Shown here one piece after another: positions 34,788 to 44,554 of a DNA stretch of 64,000 nt (positions are counted from its first letter, which is position 1; each line of letters opens with the position of its first letter). Both the position numbers and the translations under genes were made by a program. The DNA is from Teichococcus wenyumeiae (GTDB lineage Bacteria; Pseudomonadota; Alphaproteobacteria; Acetobacterales; Acetobacteraceae). Below the pieces are notes generated by a model. It had not been told where the DNA came from and made no database searches. It worked only from the letters and a program-made list of their open reading frames with translations. The stretch is from positions 1-64,000 of the forward strand of contig NZ_RFLX01000019.1 of assembly GCF_003696345.1 (NCBI RefSeq), given 5' to 3'.

Positions 34788-35130
34788 GATGATGTTCCGT
34801 TCATGACAGGTGTGCCGCACTACGACATCGTGGCGCGGATCAACTTCGAGAAGACGGACACCAAGCTCGCAGCCCATAACGAGCGAAGAGAACAGGCCGG
34901 ACCAAACGAGACTGACAACACCAAGATGGTCGATCCAGCCCGAAATACAACCCAAAAAAGCGTGCCGGATTATTTTATCCGATAAAATGCCGGAATTGCC
35001 TGTTCCGAAATGAAGCGGAAATTTCTCATCGCCGCTGCGGCGGGCTGCAATAAAGCTGAAATATCCTGGCTTGAGCTTTGCCTTTAGAGGTCTCGGCAGC
35101 TTTGGCGGAAGCCAGCGGGGGAAACGGCCA
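34788..35130. other. csp leader and upstream regulatory interval
   Basis: About 340 bases with no gene. It is AT-richer than its surroundings and should hold the csp 5' leader and promoter. A perfect palindrome TTTTATC-C-GATAAAA lies at 34973-34987, partly flanked by CCGG repeats, and its minus strand supplies an AT-rich -10-like GATAAAATAAT. It could be an operator or part of the csp promoter. Confidence 0.45.
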
Positions 35131-35149
35131 CCGGGTGCGGGGCACCCGG
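35131..35149 (-). terminator. terminator of substrate-binding protein gene
   Basis: CCGGGTGC / GCACCCGG eight-pair stem with a three-base loop, 11 bases after the stop at 35161, followed on the minus strand by a short TTT. Confidence 0.6.
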
Positions 35150-35160
35150 CGGCCCGTAGC

Positions 35161-36756
35161 TCAGCCTCGCTTCACGTTGAGCGGCAGGGGAATGCCGCGG
35201 CGGATATTCACCAGACCCTTGCGATAGGCGCTGTCCACGAAATACTGCCCCAGCGGCACATAGGGCACATCCTGGAAGAACTGCGCCTGGATCTGCCGGC
35301 CGATAACCTTCTGCGCCGCCATGTCGGGCGCATCGAACCAGGCGTCCCGCAGCGATTCCAGCTTTTCCGAGTTGGGCCAGCCGAACCAAGCATTGTCGCC
35401 ATTGGTACGCAGCAACAGGTGGCCCGAGGGGTTGTTGAACTCCATGCCGCTGAACAGCGCGACCAGGGCGCTCCAGCCGCCCTGGCTCGGCGGGTTCTTG
35501 TTCTGGCGGCGCTGCAGCAGCGTGCCCCAGTCGGAGGTCGCGTCCTCCACGTCGAAGCCGACCTTCTGGAGCATGTCGACGCCGACGGCCATCAGCGCGT
35601 TCTGGTTCGCCACATCGGTCGCATGCAGGGCCACGACCTTGGCGCCGCCCTTGCCGGCCGCCGCGATCTCGGCCTTGGCGCCGTTGATGTCGCGCGGCGA
35701 GGTGAGTGCCGCGATCCCCTCATCGGAGGCCAGCGGGCTGGCGACGGGGAAGCAGCCGACGCCGGCGCGCCAGTTCTTCTCCTCACCGGCGACGGAGGCC
35801 ATGAAATCCTCCTGCGCCACCGCCTTCAGCAGCGCGCGGCGCACCACCGGGTCGTTGAAGGGCGGGTGCAGGTGGTTCAGGCGCAGGCTGGCATAGGTGC
35901 CGCTGGCATCGATGCGGTCCAGCACCACGTCCCGCGCGCGGGCGACGAGGTCATTGAGGTCGGAGGGCACGACCTCCCACCAATCCACCTCGCCGGCCTG
36001 GACGGCGCCGGCGGAGGTGGCGGGGTCGGGGATGACCTTCCATTCCACCCGCTCGAATTCCGCCAGCTTCGGGCCGGCCACCATGCTGGGCTTGCCCACC
36101 GGCGTCGGCACATACTTGTCGAACTTCTGGTAGACGAGCTGCGCGCCCGAAACCCGCTCCCCCGCCACGAAGCGGTAGGGGCCGGAGCCCACGACCTCGG
36201 TGAAGGGCTTGGTCGGGTCCTGGTTGGCGAAACGCTCCGGATAGATGAAGCAGGGATAGGACGAAGCCTTGCCCAGCGCGTCCAGCATCAGGCCGAAGGG
36301 GCGCTTCAGGCGGATCTCAAAGCGGCGGTCATCCAGCACGCGGAACTCGTCCACGCGCGCTGCGAGCGTCTGGCCCATGGTGTCGCGCGCCATCCAGCGC
36401 TTGATGGAGGCGACGGCATCCTGCGCGCGCACCTTCTCCCCATCATGGAAGGTCGGGCCCTCCCGCAGCGTGAAGGTCCAGCGCTTGCCGTCATCCTCGA
36501 CCGTATGGCCTTCCGCCAGCTGCGGCTGCGGCACGAAATTCTCGTCGATGCCGTAAAGCGTGTCCCAGCACATATGGCCGTGGTTGCGCGTGGGATAGGC
36601 GGTGGTGGCCAGCGGGTCCAGGATCGTCACATCGGCCTGGGGAATGAAGCGCAGCACATGCGCCGCATTGCCCTGGGCCAGCGCCGGGCGAGACAGCGAC
36701 GCGCCACCCAGCATGGGCAGGGCGGCGGCGCCAGCAAGAAAATGGCGTCGTTTCAT
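35161..36756 (-). CDS. ABC transporter substrate-binding protein, family 5
   Basis: A 531-residue SBP family 5 protein with a Tat/Sec-like signal (MKRRHFLAGAAALPMLGG, then RPALAQ). The family blocks are 'QADVTILDPLATTAYPTRNHG', 'QLAEGHTVEDDGKRWTFTLREGPTFHDGEKVRAQDAVASIKRW' (broken across ~80-125) and a C-terminal 'VPYVPLGQYF'. The twin-Arg at residues 3-4 in front of a hydrophobic core makes Tat export possible. No permease or ATPase is nearby. It begins 87 bp after the chemoreceptor gene's end region on the same strand. Confidence 0.9.
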   Translation of the reverse strand: MKRRHFLAGAAALPMLGGASLSRPALAQGNAAHVLRFIPQADVTILDPLATTAYPTRNHGHMCWDTLYGIDENFVPQPQLAEGHTVEDDGKRWTFTLREGPTFHDGEKVRAQDAVASIKRWMARDTMGQTLAARVDEFRVLDDRRFEIRLKRPFGLMLDALGKASSYPCFIYPERFANQDPTKPFTEVVGSGPYRFVAGERVSGAQLVYQKFDKYVPTPVGKPSMVAGPKLAEFERVEWKVIPDPATSAGAVQAGEVDWWEVVPSDLNDLVARARDVVLDRIDASGTYASLRLNHLHPPFNDPVVRRALLKAVAQEDFMASVAGEEKNWRAGVGCFPVASPLASDEGIAALTSPRDINGAKAEIAAAGKGGAKVVALHATDVANQNALMAVGVDMLQKVGFDVEDATSDWGTLLQRRQNKNPPSQGGWSALVALFSGMEFNNPSGHLLLRTNGDNAWFGWPNSEKLESLRDAWFDAPDMAAQKVIGRQIQAQFFQDVPYVPLGQYFVDSAYRKGLVNIRRGIPLPLNVKRG

Positions 36757-36843
36757 GGTCACGGCTCCATACGATTCGTCGGGCGTCAACCTGCCCGACA
36801 AAGGGTGGCCAGCGCCAGAGCCGGGGACCACTTCACCACCCCA

Positions 36844-38814
36844 TCAGGCACTCCGCAGGTTGGAGAGCAGCCCCTTCAGTTCGCTGCGCAGGGCGCCACC
36901 CTGGCGCGACAGCTCGTTGCCCAATTCATGCAGCCCCGCCGCCGCCGCCGCAGCCTCTCCGGTGGCGTGGCTGACGGCCTGCACCTCGCTGGTCACGCGG
37001 TCGGTGCCGCTGGCGGCTTCCTGCACGTTGCGGGCGATCTCGCGTGTTGCGGCCCCCTGCTCTTCCACGGCGGCGGCGATGCTGCCGGCGATATGGTCCA
37101 TCTCCGCGATCACACCGGCGATGGCGCCGATCGCCTCTGCCGCACCCTGCGCCGCCCCCTGCATGGTGGCGATCTGGCTGCCGATCTCCTCCGTCGCCTT
37201 GGCGGTCTGCGCCGCCAGGGACTTCACCTCGCTGGCCACCACGGCGAAGCCCTTGCCGGCCTCGCCCGCCCGCGCCGCCTCGATGGTCGCGTTCAGCGCC
37301 AGCAGGTTGGTCTGGCCCGCGATATCGCCGATCAGCCGCACCACATCGCCGATGCGCTGGGAACTGTCGGACAGGCCCTGCACCGTGGCATCCGCCGCCT
37401 GGCTGCGCTCCAGCGCGCGGCGGGCGACGCTGGCGGCATCGGCCACCTGGCGCGTGATCTCGGCGATAGCGGTGGAAAGCTCCTCGGCCGCCGCCGCCAC
37501 GGTCTGCACATTGCCGGCGGCGGCATGGGCGCCGCGCGCGGCCCCTTCCCCACGCTCTCCGGCCAGGCTGATATTGCCGGCCAGGCCCTGCGCCCGCTGC
37601 TGCAGCATCGCGGCGCTCTGGGCCAGCTCCTCGCCCACCTTGCCGATGGAGCGCTCGACCTGCCCGGCCAGGGCCAGCGTCGCCTCCCGCCGCTCCCGCT
37701 CCCCGGCGGCGCGGCTCTCGGCCTGGGCGGCGCGCAGGGCCTCGGCTTCCTCGGTGCCCTGGCGCAGCACTTCCATGGCCTGCGCCACCTCGCCGATCTC
37801 GTCCCGGCGCTCCCGCCCCGGCACCGCGATGCCGGTCCTGCCGGCGGCCAGGGCCTGGGCCGCACCGGCCAGGGCCTGCAAGGGCCTGGCGAGGCGGGAG
37901 GCCATGGGCCAGCCGGCCAGCAGGGCCAGCACCGCCGCCGCCAGCGTCGCCAGCAGCGCGTCGCGGTCATCCTCGTCGGCGCCAGCCAGGCGCGCTTCCA
38001 TGTCGATGCCCAGTTCCACGATGCCCAGCACCTGCCCGTCCAGGCCCAGCAGCGGCTCGGCGGCCGCCACGCGGCGGCGGTTGTCCAGCACCGCCTGCGC
38101 CTGCACCGGGGCGGAAAGGGCGCCGGTCAGCACCGCCGGCGGCAGCAGCGCCCGGCCGCCCAGGGTGGAGCCGATCGCGGCGAAGCCATCGCCGCGCTTC
38201 TGGAAGAAGGTGATGTCAGCACCCGTGGCCTGCTTCACCCGCGCCGCCAGATTGTCCCCGATGGCCATGCCGAGATCGACCACGGCGCCGACCTTGCCGT
38301 CCGGCCCCAGCACCGGCGCATCGGCGAAGACGCTGATATTGTCCCGCCCCGGCTCCAGCCCCTCGACAGGGTGGGCGGTGCGGTAGGTCTCGCGCACCGT
38401 GGTGCGGCGGCTGGCATATTCATCACCATGCGCGGCGGGGTCATGCGCCCGGTGCAGCACGACGCCCGGCGCGCGGGAGAAGGTCAGGATGACGCGGCCA
38501 AAGCGCTGCACCAGCAGGGCCTGCACCGGCTTCACCTGCGCTTCCAGCGCGGCGCGGTCCCCGGCCAGGAGGGCGGCGGCCACCTGCGGCGTGCTGGCCA
38601 GCGCACCGGCCAGGGCGGCGGCGAGGCGCTTCTCCTCCTCCATCGCGGTGCGCAGGGCGGCGCGGCGCAGCTCGACCGCCTGCGCCATCTCGTCCCGCGC
38701 CGACTCCGCCCGCTGCATGGCGTTCAGGCCGAACAGCAGGGCCGAGGCACCGAGGCTCGCCGCCAGGATGGCCAGGCCGATGCGGGTCCTGACCGAGTTG
38801 CGCCACAAGCCCAT
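36844..38814 (-). CDS. methyl-accepting chemotaxis protein with Cache-type sensor
   Basis: A 656-residue transmembrane chemoreceptor. It has TM1 (~13-33: [18 protein letters not shown]), a periplasmic ligand domain of ~250 residues with Cache features ('[24 protein letters not shown]...[11 protein letters not shown]'-like segments), TM2 (~286-306), a HAMP domain and the cytoplasmic signalling domain. The conserved hairpin tip '[18 protein letters not shown]' is near 500. No CheW-docking C-terminal pentapeptide is seen. The ligand is unknown; adjacency to an orphan binding protein on the same strand could be functional. Confidence 0.92.
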   Translation of the reverse strand: MGLWRNSVRTRIGLAILAASLGASALLFGLNAMQRAESARDEMAQAVELRRAALRTAMEEEKRLAAALAGALASTPQVAAALLAGDRAALEAQVKPVQALLVQRFGRVILTFSRAPGVVLHRAHDPAAHGDEYASRRTTVRETYRTAHPVEGLEPGRDNISVFADAPVLGPDGKVGAVVDLGMAIGDNLAARVKQATGADITFFQKRGDGFAAIGSTLGGRALLPPAVLTGALSAPVQAQAVLDNRRRVAAAEPLLGLDGQVLGIVELGIDMEARLAGADEDDRDALLATLAAAVLALLAGWPMASRLARPLQALAGAAQALAAGRTGIAVPGRERRDEIGEVAQAMEVLRQGTEEAEALRAAQAESRAAGERERREATLALAGQVERSIGKVGEELAQSAAMLQQRAQGLAGNISLAGERGEGAARGAHAAAGNVQTVAAAAEELSTAIAEITRQVADAASVARRALERSQAADATVQGLSDSSQRIGDVVRLIGDIAGQTNLLALNATIEAARAGEAGKGFAVVASEVKSLAAQTAKATEEIGSQIATMQGAAQGAAEAIGAIAGVIAEMDHIAGSIAAAVEEQGAATREIARNVQEAASGTDRVTSEVQAVSHATGEAAAAAAGLHELGNELSRQGGALRSELKGLLSNLRSA

Positions 38815-38883
38815 TGTCCGCTCCTCCTTTGTTCATGGAGGCACAGGATGCGGCGGCCGGATTACCGCAGGGTTAAGCGGCGG

Positions 38884-39516
38884 TCAGAAGGAGGACTGGC
38901 CTGTGGTGGGCTTCCAGCCGCCCTGGCGGTCCGCCGCCGCGATGGCCTCGGCGGCCTGGCCGGTGGCGATGCCGGCCTGCGGGAAAGGTCCCGGCGCCTG
39001 TAGCCGCTGCAGGCTCCGCTCCGGCCCGGCGGGGAAGACCGAGGCCGGGAAGCTCGGCGTGGCGCCAGCATCTATCGCACGCGCGATCTCGGTCAGCACG
39101 GCGGTGGCCTGGGCCGGGGGCGTATCCGCCACCATGCCCAGGTTGGCCCGCGCCTCGGCCGCGCCGGCGCGCAGCGACATGGCCACGCCTTCCGGCAGGG
39201 CGCTGTAGCGCGGGTCGGTGGAGAGCGTGGCCGTCAGCCATTCCAGCCGGCCGACGGCGCGCGCCGTCTCGGCGGGGCGGCCCTGCAAGCGGCTACCCTG
39301 GTCGGCGAAATCGGCGGCGGCCATGCGGGCGGCCGCGCGCAGCGGCTCCACATTCGGCGGCAGCAGCGCGGTGGGCAGCGGCTGGCTGGGGCGCGGCGCC
39401 CGCAGTTCCGCGCAGCCCGACAGCAACAGGACCGAGGTGGCCAGGGCGGCGGCGAGCGAGGCGGGCTTGGTCTGGCGCATGCGGGCGAAGGCTCCGGACA
39501 GGCTAAAGGTCGTCAT
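38884..39516 (-). CDS. lipoprotein, tandem paralogue B
   Basis: A ~210-residue lipoprotein (signal 'SLAAALATSVLLLSGC', lipobox L-S-G-C). The mature protein is helical ('EPLRAAARMAAADFADQ', 'ETARAVGRLEWL') and resembles the next gene (39548) in order and spacing: RAAxRxAAD, RPxE, LExL, VAxSLxA, AGPExxLxRL and a C-terminal PQA. The start could be 39516 or 39480. Function unknown; probably anchored in the outer or inner membrane. Confidence 0.75.
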   Translation of the reverse strand: MTTFSLSGAFARMRQTKPASLAAALATSVLLLSGCAELRAPRPSQPLPTALLPPNVEPLRAAARMAAADFADQGSRLQGRPAETARAVGRLEWLTATLSTDPRYSALPEGVAMSLRAGAAEARANLGMVADTPPAQATAVLTEIARAIDAGATPSFPASVFPAGPERSLQRLQAPGPFPQAGIATGQAAEAIAAADRQGGWKPTTGQSSF

Positions 39517-39547
39517 CGCCCCAGCATGGCCCGGCTCGCGCCGCCCG

Positions 39548-40069
39548 TCACCGGATGTCCACGTCCGGCAGGCCGAATTCCAGTTCCTGGCGCGCGGCGG
39601 CCGTGGCGGCATTGGCCTGCGGCAGGCGCGGCATGTGGGACAGCCGGCGCAGCGTTTCCTCTGGCCCGGCGGTGAAGATGGCCCGGTCCGAGAGGTTCAG
39701 CGGATTGGCCGTCAGGGCATCGATCACCGCCTGCGGCGGCGCCGATTGCGAGATGCCAAGCCAGGAGCGCACCTCATAGCGCGCCGCCTGCAGGGACGGG
39801 GCGACGATGCCGGAGAAATTCAGGCTGCGACGTGGCATCATCATCTCCGTCGCCAGATATTCCAGCTGCGCCACGGCGATGGCGGCCTCGCGCGGCCGGT
39901 TGGCCAGCGTCTCCGGGTAAGCGAAGGCATCCGCCGCGCCACGGATGGCGGCGCGAAACGGATCGTAACCCGTCTGCGTCGCCACGGGCGGCAGCGTGAC
40001 CTGGGGCGCCGCCGTGCAGCCCGCCAGGGCCAGCAAGGCCAGCGCCGCCGCTGCCACGCCCCGGCGCAT
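39548..40069 (-). CDS. lipoprotein, tandem paralogue A
   Basis: A 173-residue lipoprotein beginning MRRGVAAAALALLALAGC (lipobox L-A-G-C, Cys 18). Helical mature part with 'DPFRAAIRGAADAFAYPE', 'VAQLEYLATEMM' and 'FTAGPEETLRRLSHMP'. It is paralogous to the downstream gene. Its start overlaps the stop of the gamma-carbonic-anhydrase gene (TGATG), so it belongs to the argC operon. No known family recognised. Confidence 0.78.
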   Translation of the reverse strand: MRRGVAAAALALLALAGCTAAPQVTLPPVATQTGYDPFRAAIRGAADAFAYPETLANRPREAAIAVAQLEYLATEMMMPRRSLNFSGIVAPSLQAARYEVRSWLGISQSAPPQAVIDALTANPLNLSDRAIFTAGPEETLRRLSHMPRLPQANAATAAARQELEFGLPDVDIR

Positions 40070-40602
40070 CAGGCGGGCTGGGTCAGCGAGGCGCGGTGGC
40101 GTTTGCCCAGTTCGGCGTAGTGCACGGCGTTGCGGTCCCATCCGGCTCGTTCCTCGGCGCTCATGACCCTGACGAAGCGGGCGGGGGCGCCAAGCCACAG
40201 CTCGTTCGGCCCGATCCGCTTGCCCGGCGCCAGCAGCCCACCGGCCCCCAGCATGCCGCCTTCCTCGATCACCGCGCCATCCAGCACCGTCGCACCCATG
40301 CCGACGAAGGCACGGTTCTTCAACGTGCAGGCATGAATGATGCAGGCATGGCCGATGGTCACGTCATCCCCGATCACCGCCGGCAGGGTTCCGGCGGCCA
40401 CATGCACGATGGTGCCGTCCTGGATGTTGCTGCGGGCGCCCACGCGGATCGGATGCGTGTCCCCCCGCAGCACGCAGTGGTACCAAACGCTGGAGTCCGG
40501 GCCGAGTTCCACATCCCCGATCACCGCCGCCGTGGGGGCCACGAAGGCGGTGGGGTCGATGGCCGGCAGGCGCCCCTCGAAGGGGAAGATCGGGCCGTTC
40601 AT
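40069..40602 (-). CDS. gamma-carbonic-anhydrase-like hexapeptide protein
   Basis: A 177-residue left-handed beta-helix protein of the gamma-CA/YrdA/PaaY group. Zinc-ligand histidines appear in 'GTIVHVAAG' and 'IGHACIIHACTL', and the Arg/Asp/Gln contacts in 'LRGDTHPIRVG' and 'SNIQDG'. It may hydrate CO2 or act as a related hexapeptide enzyme. The start overlaps the argC stop (TGATG) and its stop overlaps the lipoprotein start in the same way. Confidence 0.9.
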   Translation of the reverse strand: MNGPIFPFEGRLPAIDPTAFVAPTAAVIGDVELGPDSSVWYHCVLRGDTHPIRVGARSNIQDGTIVHVAAGTLPAVIGDDVTIGHACIIHACTLKNRAFVGMGATVLDGAVIEEGGMLGAGGLLAPGKRIGPNELWLGAPARFVRVMSAEERAGWDRNAVHYAELGKRHRASLTQPA

Positions 40603-41558
40603 CAGGCGGCCACCGTCTGGCGGGCGGAAACATCCACGCCCAGCATCAGGCCGATATTCTGCACGGCCGCGCCGGAGGCACCCTTGCCCAGGTTGTCCAG
40701 CCGCGCCACCAGCACCGCCTGCCCGCGCGCAGCATTGCCATAGACGCGCAGTTCCAGCGTGTTGGTGTCGTTCAGCGCCTCGGGTTCCAGCTTGCTGTCG
40801 CCGGTCGGGGGCAGCACCTTCACCCATTCGGAACCGGCGTAGTAAGCCTCCAGCGCCTCATGCAGCGCCTGCGGCGAAGGCTTGCCGTTCAGCAGGTCCA
40901 GGTGCAGCGGGATCGAAACCAGCATGCCCTGGCGGTAATCACCGACGCTGGGCACGAAGATCGGCCGGCGGGTCAGCTTTGAATAGGTCTGCAGCTCCGG
41001 CACATGCTTGTGCTCCAGCCCCAGGCCGTAAAGCTCGAAGGCCGGGTGCTCGCCTTCCTCGAACTGCTCAATCATCGCCTTGCCGCCGCCGGAATAGCCG
41101 GAGACCGCATTGACCGTGACCGGGTAGTCGGCGGGCAGCAGCCCGGCCTCCACCAGCGGCCGCAGCAGCAGGATGCCGCCCGTGGGGTAGCAGCCGGGAT
41201 TGGCCACGCGCGCCGCGCCGGCGATCTTCTCCGCCTGCCCCGGCGCGAGTTCCGGCACGCCATAGACCCAGTCCGGGTTGACGCGGTGCGCGGTGGAGGC
41301 ATCCAGCAGCTTCGGCGCCGCCGAGCCCAGGCTCGCCGCCATGGCGGCGCTTTCCTTGGAAGCGGCATCCGGCAGGCAGAGCACCACCAGATCCACCTCG
41401 GCCATCAGGGCACGCTTGGCCTCGGGGTCCTTGCGGCGGTCAGGATCGATGGAGCGCACCGCGATGCCGGGGATATCCGCCAGCCGCTCGCGGATGCCGA
41501 GGCCGGTGGTGCCGGCCTCGCCGTCGATGAAGATCGTGGGAATCGCGCCCTTGGCCAT
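40602..41558 (-). CDS. argC: N-acetyl-gamma-glutamyl-phosphate reductase (type 2)
   Basis: A 318-residue arginine-biosynthesis enzyme reducing N-acetylglutamyl-phosphate. The short length marks the type-2 ArgC. It begins '[21 protein letters not shown]' split over ~5-25, with the catalytic Cys in 'NPGCYPTGG' (~142-150) and '[14 protein letters not shown]' (~166-179). It follows rpsI after a strong terminator and leads a four-gene coupled operon. Confidence 0.94.
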   Translation of the reverse strand: MAKGAIPTIFIDGEAGTTGLGIRERLADIPGIAVRSIDPDRRKDPEAKRALMAEVDLVVLCLPDAASKESAAMAASLGSAAPKLLDASTAHRVNPDWVYGVPELAPGQAEKIAGAARVANPGCYPTGGILLLRPLVEAGLLPADYPVTVNAVSGYSGGGKAMIEQFEEGEHPAFELYGLGLEHKHVPELQTYSKLTRRPIFVPSVGDYRQGMLVSIPLHLDLLNGKPSPQALHEALEAYYAGSEWVKVLPPTGDSKLEPEALNDTNTLELRVYGNAARGQAVLVARLDNLGKGASGAAVQNIGLMLGVDVSARQTVAA

Positions 41559-41603
41559 CTGGTGTCTCCTGTTGGGGACGAGTTTAGCAGAAATCGCAAA
41601 ACA

Positions 41604-41635
41604 GAAAGGGCGGGTCCCTGCGGACCCGCCCTTTC
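41604..41635. terminator. rplM-rpsI terminator
   Basis: GAAAGGGCGGGTCC-CTGC-GGACCCGCCCTTTC is a 14-pair perfect stem between rpsI and argC, ending the ribosomal-protein transcript on the minus strand. Confidence 0.85.
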
Positions 41636-41687
41636 CGATAAACAGCCTGTTGGCAACAGGCCGGCGCGTACGCCGGCCCGCCCAGCG

Positions 41688-42182
41688 TCAGCGCTTGCTG
41701 AACTGGAAGGAGCGTCGCGCCTTCGCCTTGCCGTACTTCTTGCGCTCGACCACGCGGGGGTCACGCGTCAGGAAGCCGGCCTTCTTCAGGATGCCGCGCA
41801 GCCCGGGCTCGAAGTTCACCAGGGCGCGGGACAGGCCGTGGCGCACCGCGCCGGCCTGGCCGGAGAGGCCACCACCGGTGACCGTGCAGTACACGTCGAA
41901 CTGCTGGTAGCGGTCGGCCACCAGGAAGGGCTGGGCGATCAGCATCCGCAGCACGGGGCGGGCGAAGTACTGGCCCTGCTTCTTGCCGTTGATGAGGATC
42001 TCGCCCTTGCCCGGCTTCACCCAGACGCGGGCAACGGCGTTCTTGCGGCGGCCCGTGCCGTAGGAGCGGCCGAACTGGTCCTTCTTCGGCTCGCGCGCAA
42101 CGGCGGGCTCGCCAGCGGCCGGGGTGCCGGCAACCAGGTTCTTCAGTTCGGACAGGGAGGTGGCGGTCGTCTGCTCGCTCAT
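41688..42182 (-). CDS. rpsI: 30S ribosomal protein S9 (uS9)
   Basis: A 164-residue S9 with an alphaproteobacterial N-terminal extension. The core starts at '[21 protein letters not shown]' (split), has '[22 protein letters not shown]' and the canonical basic C-terminus ending '[10 protein letters not shown]', whose final residues reach the P-site tRNA. It lies four bases after rplM. Confidence 0.97.
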   Translation of the reverse strand: MSEQTTATSLSELKNLVAGTPAAGEPAVAREPKKDQFGRSYGTGRRKNAVARVWVKPGKGEILINGKKQGQYFARPVLRMLIAQPFLVADRYQQFDVYCTVTGGGLSGQAGAVRHGLSRALVNFEPGLRGILKKAGFLTRDPRVVERKKYGKAKARRSFQFSKR

Positions 42183-42186
42183 GGCC

Positions 42187-42657
42187 TCAGCCCACCTTGT
42201 TCTTGCGGTTGAGGGCGGCGACGTCCAGCGAGGACGGCTGCGCGCCGGCATGCGGGTGCTCGGCACCAGCATAGACGTGCAGGTTCTTCATCTGGCGGCG
42301 GCCGAGCGGGCCGCGCGTGATCATGCGCTCCACGGCCTTCTCGATGACGCGCTCGGGGAAGCGGCCTTCCAGCCGCTCACGCATCGTGCGCTCCTTGATG
42401 CCGCCGGGGTAGCCGGTGTGCCAGTAGAAGACCGACTGCTCGGTCTTGTTGCCGGTGACCTTGACCTTCTCGGCGTTGACGATGACGACATGGTCGCCGC
42501 AGTCAACGTGCGGGGTGAACTGCGGCTTGTGCTTGCCGCGGAGGCGAGTGGCCACGAGCGCCGCGAGACGGCCGAGCACGAGGCCCTCCGCGTCGATCAG
42601 CACCCAGTCCTTCTTGACCTCCGCCGGCTTCAGCGAGCGGGTCTGTGTGGAGAGCAT
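42187..42657 (-). CDS. rplM: 50S ribosomal protein L13 (uL13)
   Basis: A 156-residue L13 with '[20 protein letters not shown]' near the N-terminus, '[20 protein letters not shown]', '[14 protein letters not shown]' and '[21 protein letters not shown]'. It is first in the conserved rplM-rpsI operon. Confidence 0.97.
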   Translation of the reverse strand: MLSTQTRSLKPAEVKKDWVLIDAEGLVLGRLAALVATRLRGKHKPQFTPHVDCGDHVVIVNAEKVKVTGNKTEQSVFYWHTGYPGGIKERTMRERLEGRFPERVIEKAVERMITRGPLGRRQMKNLHVYAGAEHPHAGAQPSSLDVAALNRKNKVG

Positions 42658-42729
42658 GTTAATCCAATGACGTAATCTACGACTGGCGCGGGGTATCGCC
42701 GTAGCGGCGCACGGAGTCAAGAAAAAGGT

Positions 42730-42749
42730 TGTGGTATCATGATACCACA
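42730..42749. promoter_or_regulatory. perfect 20-bp palindrome, probable operator
   Basis: TGTGGTATCATGATACCACA is a perfect dyad lying between the rplM start and the plus-strand SDR-like gene. Its TGGTATCATGATACCA core is the size and style of GntR-type operators. No regulator gene is adjacent. It could control the plus-strand gene, or be bound by a regulator acting on ribosomal-protein transcription. Confidence 0.55.
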
Positions 42750-42822
42750 TAGCTTGAGCCGCCCCGTTTGCCCTGCCGCGAGCCCGCTGGCATAGGCACC
42801 ACCGCGCCGAGGATATGGAGAA

Positions 42823-43701
42823 TTGAGCCGCGTGCAGCACGACCCTCTCGCCCTTCCCGTGGCGGTGCTCGGGGCCTCCGGCCGTTCCGGCGCCGCGCTG
42901 TGCCGGGTGCTGGCGCGGGATGGCACGCCCTTCATCCCCGTGGTGCGGGATGCCGCGCGCTGGGCCGTCACCGGCCTGCCGGGCACGCCGCGCATCGCGG
43001 ACCTCCAGGATGCCGCCGCGCTGCGCCGGGCGCTGGAGGGCGCGGGCCGCGTCGTCTCCTGCGCCCATGCGCGCCATGCGCCCGCCATCCTGGAGGCCGC
43101 GCCGCCGGAGGCACGGATCGTGCTGATGGGCAGCACCCGCCGCTATTCCCGCTGGGCCGATGACCATGGCAATGGCGTCAGCGCCGGGGAGGCCGCCCTG
43201 CTGGCCAGCGGCCGCCACGGTGTGATCCTGCACCCCACCATGATCTATGGCGCCGAGGGCGAGGATAATGTGCAGCGCCTGGCCGCCCTGATGCGCCGCC
43301 TGCCGCTGGCGCCGCTGCCGGGCGGCGGCCGTTCCCTGGTGCAGCCGATCCACCAGGACGATGTCACCGCCTGCCTGCGCGCTGCCCTGGCGCGGGACTG
43401 GGAAAAGCCGCAGGCCATCGTCATCGCCGGGCCGGCGCCGCTGCACTATGCCGATTTCATCGCCGCCGTCTGCCGCGCGGCGGGGGTGCGGGTGCCGCCG
43501 GTGCTGCCGGTGCCGCTGGCGCCGCTGCTGCTGCTCTCCCCCCTCACCCGCCTGTTGCCGCGCCTGCCTACCGTGCGCGCTGCCGAGCTGCGCCGCCTGA
43601 CGGAGGACAAGGCCTTCGGCATCGGCGCCATGCTGACGGAACTGGGCGTGACACCCATGCCGCTGGAGGCCGGGCTAGCGCGCACCTTCGGCAAGGGTTG
43701 A
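42823..43701 (+). CDS. NAD(P)-binding SDR/epimerase-like protein
   Basis: A 292-residue atypical short-chain dehydrogenase fold. The N-terminal cofactor motif is '[16 protein letters not shown]' (~15-30); 'ILHPTMIYG' with the Y-G turn (~135-143) and '[18 protein letters not shown]' follow, as in NDUFA9-like proteins. The start is a TTG at 42823 with GAGGA nine bases upstream; GTG at 42832 is an alternative. Substrate unknown. Confidence 0.8.
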   Translation: MSRVQHDPLALPVAVLGASGRSGAALCRVLARDGTPFIPVVRDAARWAVTGLPGTPRIADLQDAAALRRALEGAGRVVSCAHARHAPAILEAAPPEARIVLMGSTRRYSRWADDHGNGVSAGEAALLASGRHGVILHPTMIYGAEGEDNVQRLAALMRRLPLAPLPGGGRSLVQPIHQDDVTACLRAALARDWEKPQAIVIAGPAPLHYADFIAAVCRAAGVRVPPVLPVPLAPLLLLSPLTRLLPRLPTVRAAELRRLTEDKAFGIGAMLTELGVTPMPLEAGLARTFGKG

Positions 43702-43702
43702 T

Positions 43703-44431
43703 TCAGCCGGGCTGCCGCTGGCGCTGCCGCGTGGACAGCAGGCCCGGCAGCGCCAGGGCCAGCAGCAGCGCCGCGCCCGCCAGCAGCAGCCAGCCGCCCA
43801 TCCGCTGGTAGCCCAGCACGCCGATGATGCCGCCGCCCAGGAAGCACAGCACCGTCTCGCTGTGCAGGCGCAGCTTCTCGCGGTTGTAGTCGGAGACCTC
43901 CAGCCGGCCGCGGCGCCAGGCATTGTCCAGCAGGTTGCCCAGCTCGATGCCGATATCGGTCACCATGCCGGTCACATGCGTGGTGCGGACCCGGGCATTG
44001 GAAAGCCGCGTGACTACCGCGTTCTGCAGCCCCATCAGGAAGCTGAGGCCGAAGACCAGCAGCGGCCCCCGCCCCGGCCCCATCAGCCAGAGGTCGACGG
44101 CGCCCAGCGCGGCCAGCAGCACCGATTCGGTCATGATGCTGAAGGCATAGATGCCGGCTAGCCGGCGCCGGCGCCCGGCATTGATCAGCAGCGCCGAGAC
44201 GGCGGCCCCGACGATGAAGGTCAGCACGATGGCCAGATAGACCAGCCCGGCGCCGAAGTCCCCAAGCGCCACATGGTCCGCCAGAGCCGAGACATTGCCG
44301 GTCATGTTCGAGGAATACAGCCCCACGGCATAGAAGCCCGCCGCATTCAGCCCGCCCGCAATGGCCGCCAGGCTCCAGGCCAGGCGGCGGTCCACCAGCA
44401 GGCTCCGATCCTCACCCTCGCGCACCAGCAT
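43703..44431 (-). CDS. DUF1275 (YoaK) family membrane protein
   Basis: A ~242-residue protein with about six transmembrane segments. It shows the family's 'NAAGFYAVGLYSSNMTGNVSALA' region near residues 28-50 and 'GLQNAVVTRLSNARVRTTHVTGMVTDIG' after ~130. The ATG at 44431 is chosen because GGAGGG is seven bases upstream; the in-frame ATG at 44437 abuts that site. The role of the family is unknown. Confidence 0.88.
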   Translation of the reverse strand: MLVREGEDRSLLVDRRLAWSLAAIAGGLNAAGFYAVGLYSSNMTGNVSALADHVALGDFGAGLVYLAIVLTFIVGAAVSALLINAGRRRRLAGIYAFSIMTESVLLAALGAVDLWLMGPGRGPLLVFGLSFLMGLQNAVVTRLSNARVRTTHVTGMVTDIGIELGNLLDNAWRRGRLEVSDYNREKLRLHSETVLCFLGGGIIGVLGYQRMGGWLLLAGAALLLALALPGLLSTRQRQRQPG

Positions 44432-44554
44432 CGGCATCCCTCCATGGCACAGGATAACGGCCGCGTGTCAGGTCGTCAGCAGCGTCTGGCCGAAGCGGGG
44501 CAGAGGGGCGTAGGCTTCCCGCAAGAAATAACTGGAAGCGAGGACGTCGCAGGC

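Noticed and set aside
35071-39003. A 1310-codon open frame on the plus strand
   Set aside because: It is the antisense shadow of a substrate-binding protein and a chemoreceptor; high GC leaves long stop-free frames. The composition (His/Arg/Gly-rich) is not protein-like.
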